Assembly: GCA_035452965.1 (NCBI GenBank)
Contig: DAOTCE010000064.1
Location: 1-10,246 of the forward strand
DNA: 10,246 nucleotides
DNA from: Candidatus Paceibacterota bacterium
Lineage (GTDB): Bacteria > Verrucomicrobiota > Verrucomicrobiia > Limisphaerales > UBA8199
Reading direction: 5' to 3'
The translations under genes and the position numbers were made by a program. Position 1 is the stretch's first letter. The number at the start of each line of letters is the position of its first letter. Below, piece after piece: positions 1-5,023 of the stretch. The notes beneath the pieces are model-generated. The model was not told where the DNA came from and did no database searches. It saw only the letters and a list, made by a program, of their open reading frames with translations.

Positions 1-9
1 CTGATCCAT

Positions 10-48
10 CAACTTCATGTTCAAACAATTACCCGAACAACTTCATGT
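10..48. repeat. Short direct repeat (11 bp, two copies)
   Basis: The 11-mer CAACTTCATGT occurs at 10-20 and again at 38-48, a 28-bp period. It lies about 90 bp upstream of the small gene at 139. It could be a paired binding site for a regulator, or chance. No further copies were noticed nearby. Confidence 0.3.
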
Positions 49-138
49 CGCGATCTGAAGACCACTCCCACTGGCCGCCTGCGCCTGCCGCGCGTTTTTG
101 TGAAAGGGCAACGAAGCCCGAAACAAAGAAAACAAAAT

Positions 139-417
139 ATGAACACTACAGACATCAACAAGAACCTCACCGCTCCCTCCGTCACCATCGCTCCCCGCAA
201 TCCCGCTCGGGGCGTCCTCAACTTCGTGGTCACCCTCACGACCCACAAGGACGTCCGCAGTTACCCCTGCCGCTCCATGGAGAGTGCGATCAAGCTGGCC
301 GAGCGCTTCATTGCCGGCGTCATCAAGCCCCGCCCGGCGGCCCCTGTTGGCCAGTCCGGCCCGGACCCCGAAGCCACCCCGGCTCCCGCTGCCGAACCGG
401 TGGCGGTGGCGGCGTAA
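139..417 (+). CDS. Small protein of unknown function (92 aa)
   Basis: I do not recognise this protein. The ATG at 139 is preferred over an upstream GTG at 100 because the product then starts MNTTDINKN and the stretch before it (KGQRSPKQRKQ) is not protein-like. The core, roughly residues 23-64, looks like a small alpha/beta domain: a beta-like stretch (GVLNFVVTLTTHKDVRSYPC) then an amphipathic helix (SMESAIKLAERFIAGVI). The last 28 residues are a Pro/Ala-rich disordered tail ending AVAVAA-like. There is no signal peptide, membrane segment or cysteine pair. Third positions are strongly GC-rich in this frame, and a textbook terminator follows 8 bp after the stop. Both support a real, independently transcribed gene. 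The ribosome-binding site is weak (A-rich AAAGAAAAC). Confidence 0.6.
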   Translation: MNTTDINKNLTAPSVTIAPRNPARGVLNFVVTLTTHKDVRSYPCRSMESAIKLAERFIAGVIKPRPAAPVGQSGPDPEATPAPAAEPVAVAA

Positions 418-424
418 GCCAAAC

Positions 425-453
425 ATCCCTGGCGCCTAGCCGGGGATTTTTTT
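425..453 (+). terminator. Rho-independent terminator
   Basis: A 9-bp stem is formed by 425-433 (ATCCCTGGC) and 439-447 (GCCGGGGAT), with one T-G wobble and a 5-nt loop (434-438). A T run at 447-453 follows directly. It closes the small gene ending at 417. It lacks a matching T run on the other strand, so it should not terminate the minus-strand sigma operon that ends at 488. Confidence 0.85.
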
Positions 454-487
454 CTGCTCGCGAACCAGACTGCCAAAGCCGGCCAGA

Positions 488-1225
488 CTAGGCCGAACCA
501 CCCACGGGGCGGTCGCTCTCCTTCGCAGACATCTCCTCCAGAATCTTCCGCTCCCGCCGAATTGCTTCCAGAACCCGCTCCGCCTCCATGCCCGAGCTAT
601 GCAGGTGTTCTAGCGCCTGACTCAGCCGCTTTTCCACCTGCTCAAGCCCCGCTATTAGCTCCCCCTGCCGCTTCCTCACCTCGCGCCGCGGCGTTCGCCC
701 GGCTGCACCTGCAGCCGGCGGCGGCATGGACGGGGAAGGAGGACTTGCAGCCAGCGCCGCAAAGCTAGCCTCCCGCAACCTCCGAGGAGCAGGCTCATAG
801 GAAGCGGTATCCTCGCTCAGCACCGCGCCACCAAGCAGCAGTTCCTGCAACGCCTGCACCAAACTGGCGCCCTCTTGTCGGGTAGCCGGAGCCGGATCGC
901 GCCTCACCCATTTCTCCAGCTCCGCGAGTAAATCCCGCAACCCACTGCGACCCGTCTCCCGCTCAGCAAACACGGCGCGAACCTCCCTCCGCAGTCGGGC
1001 CATCGGGGCCGGCGGAATCGGCCCCTGGGGGTGCTCAATGTCCTCCAGCAGCGGGAGAATTTCCCGCGCTGCCGCGGCCTCCGCACCCATCTGTTCAAAA
1101 TCGTTCTTCAACTTCGGGCTCGCCGCCAACAACGCGCGCAGTTCCGCCTCTTCCGACGGCTGCGCCTTCTTGGAGAGCGCTTTCTGGGCGAGTTCGACAA
1201 AGCGTTCTTCGTTACTCATATTCAT
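488..1225 (-). CDS. Probable sigma-factor partner / anti-sigma-like protein
   Basis: This 245-aa protein is encoded directly behind the sigma factor. Its ATG at 1225 overlaps the sigma stop codon (ATGA), and a good Shine-Dalgarno site, GGAGAG at 1232-1237, sits 6 nt before it. The N-terminal 85 residues contain a helical region (residues 5-55, ERFVELAQKALSKKAQPSEE onward) and the phrase AREILPLLEDIEHPQGPIPP. From memory this resembles short cytosolic proteins paired with ECF sigma factors in Verrucomicrobiota. The middle is Ala/Pro-rich and low in complexity. Residues about 180-235 form a probable coiled coil (GELIAGLEQVEKRLSQALEHL onward). No transmembrane helix and no HxxxCxxC zinc motif are visible, so it is not a classical zinc anti-sigma membrane protein. 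The anti-sigma role is inferred from position. Confidence 0.6.
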   Translation of the reverse strand: MNMSNEERFVELAQKALSKKAQPSEEAELRALLAASPKLKNDFEQMGAEAAAAREILPLLEDIEHPQGPIPPAPMARLRREVRAVFAERETGRSGLRDLLAELEKWVRRDPAPATRQEGASLVQALQELLLGGAVLSEDTASYEPAPRRLREASFAALAASPPSPSMPPPAAGAAGRTPRREVRKRQGELIAGLEQVEKRLSQALEHLHSSGMEAERVLEAIRRERKILEEMSAKESDRPVGGSA

Positions 1226-1815
1226 CGCACTCTCTCCAATAATTCTTTCAACAGCGCCGGGTGCTTTTCCAACTCGCCCCGCAAAGCCTCCCGCGCTCTC
1301 GATAATGTAACCCCGACAGTGCCGATCGGCATACCCAACTTCTTCGCCAGCTCCTCCTGCTTCAGCCCCTCAAAGTAAAAGCCCAAAAGAACCTCCCGCT
1401 GCCGGTCCGGCAGCCTCGCTGCCAATCCCACCAGCAACTCCGCCAGATCCAGCGCCTCCACCTGCTCCACCGGGCCAGGAGCCGCCGACGCCAGCTCCTC
1501 CTGCCCCTCGATACTCTCCGTCGAACTGACCCGCCGCCGCTCCGCCTGCATTCGCCTCAGGTGATCCAGCGCCCGGCGCGTCGCAATGACACCCACCAGC
1601 GCCTTCAGTCGCTCGAAGCTGGAAACCCTCCCAACCCTCACCATCTCAGCCGCCTCACGCACCGCCGCGATGGCCACATCCTCGACATCCGCCGGAGCCA
1701 CCCTCCCAAGCCGCCGGTTTGCCGCCGACCACGCCACCGGCCAAAGCCAGAAGAACGCAAATTCCCACATCGAGGCGTCACCGGCCTGAAGTGGGGCTAT
1801 GTCTGGCTTGAGCAT
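1222..1815 (-). CDS. ECF-type RNA polymerase sigma factor
   Basis: This 197-aa protein has the size and plan of an extracytoplasmic-function sigma-70. Region 2 spans about residues 8-95 (AGDASMWEFAFFWLWPVAW, then APADVEDVAIAAVREA and a basic helix RRALDHLRRMQAERRR). A Ser/Glu/Ala linker follows. Region 4 covers about residues 124-180 (LPDRQREVLLGFYFEGLKQ, then the helix-turn-helix EELAKKLGMPIGTVGVTLSR). It would direct core polymerase to specific promoters. The frame stays open to 2472, but the extra 219 codons run antisense to the gene at 1957 and have no sigma character. I chose ATG 1815, which gives an LQAGD start typical of the family and has a G-rich stretch just ahead. ATG 1881 and ATG 1770 are alternatives. 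It is followed by an overlapping partner gene and is transcribed divergently from the operon at 1957. Confidence 0.85.
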   Translation of the reverse strand: MLKPDIAPLQAGDASMWEFAFFWLWPVAWSAANRRLGRVAPADVEDVAIAAVREAAEMVRVGRVSSFERLKALVGVIATRRALDHLRRMQAERRRVSSTESIEGQEELASAAPGPVEQVEALDLAELLVGLAARLPDRQREVLLGFYFEGLKQEELAKKLGMPIGTVGVTLSRAREALRGELEKHPALLKELLERVR

Positions 1816-1956
1816 GGCCCCCCACTGTGCGCAACCACCCCCGACCAGTGCAAGCACTCCCTGCACCCCCCAACCACCCATGTAAGAAAATTTCCGGCCC
1901 CCACGATGATATTTGGTACGAGCGAAGAAAACACTTCGCCGGAAGAAAGGACCAAC
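1816..1956. promoter_or_regulatory. Divergent intergenic region with hairpin before the RBS
   Basis: This 141-bp gap separates the minus-strand sigma gene from the plus-strand operon, so it should hold promoters for both. A perfect 6-bp inverted repeat, GCGAAG (1922-1927) and CTTCGC (1934-1939) with a 6-nt A-rich loop, lies immediately before the Shine-Dalgarno tract GGAAGAAAGGA (1941-1951). It could be an operator or an RNA hairpin affecting initiation at 1957. I could not identify convincing -35/-10 boxes on either strand, which is not surprising outside the proteobacterial consensus. Confidence 0.4.
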
Positions 1957-2622
1957 ATGGAAGACATAGTTGATTATCAGGTGCAGCCAAAAACCGGCCC
2001 GAAGGCGGCCCAGCCCCTGGCTTGCGAAACGGCCACCGTCATACCCGCCGGCTTCTGGGGCAACCTCGACGCCGCCCAGGAACTCTGGGCCGATTGCCTG
2101 GCCACCCGCACTCCCGACCCGGACCCCGTCGCCAAACTTGTCGCTATGGGCCGCCTCTTCGGCATTCACCGCGCCCCGGACGCCCCCGCTTGCCTCGCCA
2201 ACCTCGCGTGGACCAACGGCGCCTTCCTTGCGGCCGATGGCCAGCCCCTCCAGGCCCTCCAGCACCTCACCGGGGACCAATCCGCACACGCCGAGTCCCT
2301 CCTTTCCGTCGTGCTCCAGACCCGAGGAGTAGCAGGTTCGTCCACCAGCCCAATTGACGACCAGCGCTTGTTCCTCGCGCGCGCCTTGCCACCCGACCCC
2401 ATTGCCCACTACGGGTCCTCCTCCAACCTTGCCCGCGTCGCGGCCCACGCGGGCTGGCTCGCCTACCACCATCCGCTACTCGTCACCGCCAGGATAGTCG
2501 GAGGTGGCCCGCTCGGTTATGCACGGCATTTCCTCGGCATCCAACTGCTCCGCCAGCTCAGCGGCTGGGAAACGTCTCGGACCCCAAGAAGGGCGATGCC
2601 AAGAAGACTGGTGGCCGCATGA
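1957..2622 (+). CDS. Unknown protein, possibly with a broken C-terminus (221 aa)
   Basis: I do not recognise the family. The ATG at 1957 has a strong ribosome-binding tract (GGAAGAAAGGA, 1941-1951). Codons from here show high GC3, whereas the upstream open frame is antisense to the sigma gene. The product is Ala/Leu-rich and predicted mainly helical: WGNLDAAQELWADCLATR (about 34-51), AKLVAMGRLFGIH, ACLANLAWTNGAFLAA, AESLLSVVLQ, and NLARVAAHAGWLAYHHPLLV (about 161-180). This suggests a soluble helical-repeat-like fold. No signal peptide or catalytic motif is evident. The final 17 residues after LSGW are odd: they use AGA and AGG codons not seen elsewhere in the gene, while the next frame over reads as normal high-GC3 coding sequence. 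The original C-terminus may therefore have been lost. The stop overlaps the next start (ATGA). Confidence 0.6.
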   Translation: MEDIVDYQVQPKTGPKAAQPLACETATVIPAGFWGNLDAAQELWADCLATRTPDPDPVAKLVAMGRLFGIHRAPDAPACLANLAWTNGAFLAADGQPLQALQHLTGDQSAHAESLLSVVLQTRGVAGSSTSPIDDQRLFLARALPPDPIAHYGSSSNLARVAAHAGWLAYHHPLLVTARIVGGGPLGYARHFLGIQLLRQLSGWETSRTPRRAMPRRLVAA

Positions 2623-2963
2623 ACCAATCCGGCACCGACGGAGACCAGGGAGGAGGCAAAGCGCAGCCCCGACCAGTTGCCATCGACCTTCGCTCATTTC
2701 AGGAGGATTCTCAGGAAGGCACCTATCAGCTTGTTGCTCGATCGCCGGATGGCCACGACGGGGCCATCCTCGTCGACGCTGTTACCGAGGAGGGACACCC
2801 GATTTCTTGCCCTCTTGCTGCCGCATGGGACGAGGCCGGCAAGCCTCTTACCGTCGAGGGCAACCGCATCACTGGCATCCCACTCCAGGCAGGCCAACCC
2901 GCACGCCTCAAGATCCAGCTTAAACAGGCCGCGAGAGTCGCTCTTCGCGCTTCCACCCTATGA
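2619..2963 (+). CDS. Beta-rich 114-aa ORF, likely C-terminal remnant of a larger protein
   Basis: The first 20 residues are Gly/Gln/Lys-rich linker. The rest (PRPVAIDLRSF, EGTYQLVARSPDGHDGAILV, GNRITGIPLQAGQPARLKI) looks like one beta-sandwich domain ending in a basic strand. From memory, unverified, this resembles the C-terminal tail domain of GHKL-type ATPases found beside DUF6339 and Z1-domain genes in defence operons. No ATP-binding motif is present here. In the same frame upstream of the ATG, sequence from about 2565 still reads as plausible linker (GNVSDPKKGDAKKTGG) with high GC3. This suggests that the coding sequence once extended further 5'. The ATG at 2619 overlaps the preceding stop, so it can still be translated by coupling. 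It also overlaps the next gene (ATGA at 2960). As a free-standing protein its function is unknown. Confidence 0.55.
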   Translation: MNQSGTDGDQGGGKAQPRPVAIDLRSFQEDSQEGTYQLVARSPDGHDGAILVDAVTEEGHPISCPLAAAWDEAGKPLTVEGNRITGIPLQAGQPARLKIQLKQAARVALRASTL

Positions 2964-3838
2964 GAAACACACGCGCAAAGGCCTTGCCTTACCCCGTCCT
3001 CACGCCGCTCTCCGACGACGTCATACCAAACACGTTTTCGCTCGACTGCGCTCAGGGCGACATCACCTGCGACACATCTAGATGGAGCATCCGCGGTAAA
3101 ATCTCGCACCAAAGCACCGACCTGAACCGCCTGGTTGATGCCGGGCGCGCCGCATACGGCATCCACGTCGAATGTCCACGCACCTTCTTTCGCGCATGGT
3201 TCCCGCATTCCACCACCGACGTACATCTGGAGCTGCCTGCCTCGGCGGTCTGGTCAACAGTCGAACTTTCCGCTTTTTGCATCGCCTCCAAAGAAATCCG
3301 CTCCTACTGCATCGAAGGCCAGCACCAGGACTACCGCAGCGCGTCATTCTCCATTGGTGTCGGCGACATTCTTGCTTTTGCTCCCACGGTTGAGTTTGAC
3401 GCCTTTCTCGACATAGACCCTGTTAAGAAGATCTCCTCAATCCTCGACATCCGGAAATCGGACCTCCGCAAGTCCGGCCCCGTCACGATCGATTTTAACT
3501 CGGAGCGTATTCAGCTCGAGCTCTCACACGACGACTACAACAGTTACATCGAATTGCGCGCCGACCCGACGCTTCGAGGCCTCCTGGCCTCCAACGTCAT
3601 CTTCCCGGCGATCCTTCAGTCACTGAATTACCTCCTCCGCCTCGGTGACGACGAGCTGGAGGAAGCAAAAGCCCAACAGCGTTGGTGCCGCAGCCTCTGG
3701 GCCAAGCTCGAGAAAGCCGGGATCACGCACGCCTCAACGCCAGAACAAATCTTCCTCTGCGCTCAGGAAATCCTGAAGGAGCCCGTACGCCGCGGGCTCG
3801 GGGACATACTCTGCCAGCTCAACGGAGGTGCCGCTTGA
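2960..3838 (+). CDS. Unknown 292-aa protein of a tight operon
   Basis: I cannot assign a characterised family. The start ATG at 2960 overlaps the previous stop (ATGA) with no Shine-Dalgarno site, implying translational coupling. About residues 10-200 are beta-rich with regularly spaced acidic and aromatic positions: YPVLTPLSDDVIPNTFSLD near the N-terminus, then NRLVDAGRAAYGIHVECPRT, ELSAFCIASKEIRSY, and a GVGDILAFAP motif. The last 90 residues are helical (SNVIFPAILQSLNYLLRLGD, then a charged helix DELEEAKAQQRWCRSLWAKL). No transmembrane segment is predicted. The order beta-rich tail ORF, this protein, DUF6339-like ORF matches my recollection of uncharacterised defence operons that also carry a GHKL ATPase, a Z1-domain protein and a PD-(D/E)XK protein. 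That link is inference. Codon usage is uniform and the gene appears intact. Confidence 0.75.
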   Translation: MRNTRAKALPYPVLTPLSDDVIPNTFSLDCAQGDITCDTSRWSIRGKISHQSTDLNRLVDAGRAAYGIHVECPRTFFRAWFPHSTTDVHLELPASAVWSTVELSAFCIASKEIRSYCIEGQHQDYRSASFSIGVGDILAFAPTVEFDAFLDIDPVKKISSILDIRKSDLRKSGPVTIDFNSERIQLELSHDDYNSYIELRADPTLRGLLASNVIFPAILQSLNYLLRLGDDELEEAKAQQRWCRSLWAKLEKAGITHASTPEQIFLCAQEILKEPVRRGLGDILCQLNGGAA

Positions 3839-4161
3839 ACCTCAAGTTCCTCTCCCTTTCCGGTTTGGACCACTTAAGGCAAGGCATAGCCGCAAATCGC
3901 CAGGCTTACCTGAAAGCGAAGGTCCCCTCTCTCCTCGCTGCCATTCCATCCGGCGGCATCCTCGAGTCCCGCATCGCGGTTGACGATCCGCCAGCGCTGT
4001 ACCTGCCCGCTGGAGACAATCTTCGCGACGCTGACAACGCCCGTCTCATCTACACATGGCTCTCCCGGCTTCCCTGGCCTTCCGTGCCCCAGACCAAGGC
4101 GCAGCGCTCCTTTACGAGCACTCCCGGGCCACCAACTACGCCGTCGAGTTCTGGGGCGTGA
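3835..4161 (+). CDS. DUF6339-like protein, apparently frame-broken
   Basis: Translation most likely starts at the TTG at 3835, which overlaps the upstream stop (TTGA) and has an excellent Shine-Dalgarno site, GGAGG at 3824-3828, 6 nt before it. The product begins NLKFLSLSGLDHLRQGIAAN and continues to DADNARLIYTWLSRLPWPSV. From memory this resembles the N-terminal two-thirds of DUF6339 proteins (LKFL...L..LR..I..N...Y, later D..NA..IYE.L..L). After about residue 83 the sequence turns into Ser/Thr/Pro low-complexity text (TKAQRSFTSTPGPPTTPSSS) and stops at 4161. Over the same stretch the neighbouring frame gains coding character (see the ORF at 4056). The simplest reading is a frameshift or a fusion junction at about 4060-4090. 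Function is unknown for the family. Confidence 0.55.
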   Translation: MNLKFLSLSGLDHLRQGIAANRQAYLKAKVPSLLAAIPSGGILESRIAVDDPPALYLPAGDNLRDADNARLIYTWLSRLPWPSVPQTKAQRSFTSTPGPPTTPSSSGA

Positions 4162-4304
4162 CCATCCTCGAGTGCTGCACGAACCACCCCGCCCAGAAGT
4201 CGCTCGATCATTTCCACACCGCCCTCGGCGACCTCCTCGCCAAAGCCTCCGCAATTACCGACAGATTCTCCTCCCTGACCAAGAGCCACTCCATCTCCTT
4301 CTAG
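4056..4304 (+). CDS. 82-aa helical ORF overlapping the DUF6339-like ORF
   Basis: This ORF opens at ATG 4056 in the -1 frame relative to the DUF6339-like ORF and overlaps it by 106 nt. From about residue 14 it reads as a real helical protein with high GC3: QGAALLYEHSRATNYAVEFW, GVTILECCTNHPAQKSLDHF, and HTALGDLLAKASAITDRFSS. No membrane helix is convincing. There is no Shine-Dalgarno site before 4056. It could be the C-terminal part of the gene started at 3835 (joined by a frameshift), the severed end of a different protein fused there by deletion, or a small independent partner of the cyclase. The cyclase ATG follows its TAG stop after only 2 nt, so the two are probably co-translated. I do not recognise the domain. 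Confidence 0.5.
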   Translation: MALPASLAFRAPDQGAALLYEHSRATNYAVEFWGVTILECCTNHPAQKSLDHFHTALGDLLAKASAITDRFSSLTKSHSISF

Positions 4305-4306
4305 CT

Positions 4307-4957
4307 ATGGCAGCGAGCGCTGAACGTCCCTCACAAGGCCCCGAATGTCGCCTGCAGTATCTCGTCCTCGCCGACCTCGTCGCCTCCACCGCGACCACAA
4401 AGAAAATGGGCAACGACGTCGGCATATACCGAATGCGCGAGTTCGAGGACGCAGCTAGGCAGGCCCTCAACACGGTGAAGCCGCGCATCACCGGCAGAGT
4501 CGCAAAGACGATTGGCGACGCCGTCCTGCTGACCTTCGATCATTTTCCTCACATCCTCTGCTGGAAGATCGAGTTCGATGGCGCACTGCAATTCAAAATA
4601 CTGCCGGACGGCCGGCACGAGCTGCGAGCGCAGCGAATGCCGCGACTGGAAGCCCGCGTCTGGATACACGTTGGCGAGGTCGAACTCACCAAAGGCGACG
4701 TCCACGGCTTGGCGGTAAATCAACTGTGCAAGACGGAGCAGGCCGGCAAATCCCTTGTCCTGCCAGGGGCCACTGTTGCCACCAGGGCCGTGCGCGAAGT
4801 CGCTGGCCCCACCTTGTATCCCAAACAATGCAAATTCGCCCGCCTCAAAGGCACCGGCCTGCGCGATGCTCCTCCGCCCCTCTGGGCCATCGACATGAAA
4901 GCGGACATCCCTTTCATGATCAGTCAGCAGAGAAAAGCCAAACAAGCCCCCGCCTGA
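4307..4957 (+). CDS. Class III nucleotidyl (adenylate/guanylate-type) cyclase
   Basis: This 216-aa protein is essentially a lone class III cyclase catalytic domain, predicted cytosolic. The first metal Asp is D23 in LVLADLVAST. The second is D71 in AKTIGDAVLLTF. RVWIHVGEVE (about 117-126) is the conserved strand before the DVHGLAVNQLCK block (131-142). Aligned to mammalian adenylyl cyclase (KTIG.. and DIWGNTVNVASR), K67 and D131 occupy the adenine-selecting positions and N138 the catalytic Asn. The transition-state Arg is replaced by K142. A closing FARLKGTGLRDAPPPLWAID matches the family's LKG...P..L tail. ATG 4307 is chosen because the frame upstream (to 3980) is a shadow of other ORFs. It is the last gene of the plus-strand run. 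The product is probably cAMP or another cyclic nucleotide, if the enzyme is active. No cyclic-nucleotide-binding effector is seen nearby. Confidence 0.85.
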   Translation: MAASAERPSQGPECRLQYLVLADLVASTATTKKMGNDVGIYRMREFEDAARQALNTVKPRITGRVAKTIGDAVLLTFDHFPHILCWKIEFDGALQFKILPDGRHELRAQRMPRLEARVWIHVGEVELTKGDVHGLAVNQLCKTEQAGKSLVLPGATVATRAVREVAGPTLYPKQCKFARLKGTGLRDAPPPLWAIDMKADIPFMISQQRKAKQAPA

Positions 4958-4963
4958 CGGAGC

Positions 4964-5006
4964 ACGCCGGGGCAGAGCTCCTATTCGTTGGCACGGCCCC
5001 CGGTGT
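4964..5006. terminator. Possible hairpin between convergent operons
   Basis: Positions 4964-4972 (ACGCCGGGG) can pair with 4998-5006 (CCCCGGTGT), giving 9 bp with one G-U and a 25-nt loop. It lies in the 66-bp gap between the cyclase stop and the Argonaute stop, where termination from both sides is expected. There is no T run on either strand, so it would be a weak or factor-dependent terminator at best. Confidence 0.3.
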
Positions 5007-5023
5007 AACGCGGCCGCCCGCTC

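Noticed and set aside
106..119. Small GGGC-AACGAA-GCCC hairpin before the first gene
   Set aside because: A 4-bp stem is expected by chance in this GC content and has no supporting context.
1561..1956. Upstream extension of the 221-aa gene to a start at 1561
   Set aside because: This part lies antisense to the sigma factor, reads as His/Arg/Pro low-complexity text, and a strong Shine-Dalgarno site favours ATG 1957.
1816..2472. Long open extension of the sigma factor frame (416 codons in all)
   Set aside because: The extra N-terminal part is antisense to the gene at 1957, Gly/Val-rich without sigma features, and is a typical high-GC shadow.
2567..2573. GGGAAAC heptamer resembling a -1 programmed frameshift slippery site near the end of the 221-aa gene
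   Set aside because: In the register of the 221-aa frame the codons are TGG GAA ACG, so the heptamer is not in the X-XXY-YYZ register needed to shift into the 2619 frame. Codons GGA AAC belong to the destination frame itself.
3980..4306. In-frame N-terminal extension of the cyclase
   Set aside because: The Pro/Arg-rich text is the third frame beneath two better ORFs; cyclase similarity begins only after ATG 4307.
4307..4957. Pycsar anti-phage system
   Set aside because: The cyclase fits the class, but no adjacent effector with a cyclic-nucleotide-binding domain and a TM or TIR module could be recognised, so the assignment is not supported.
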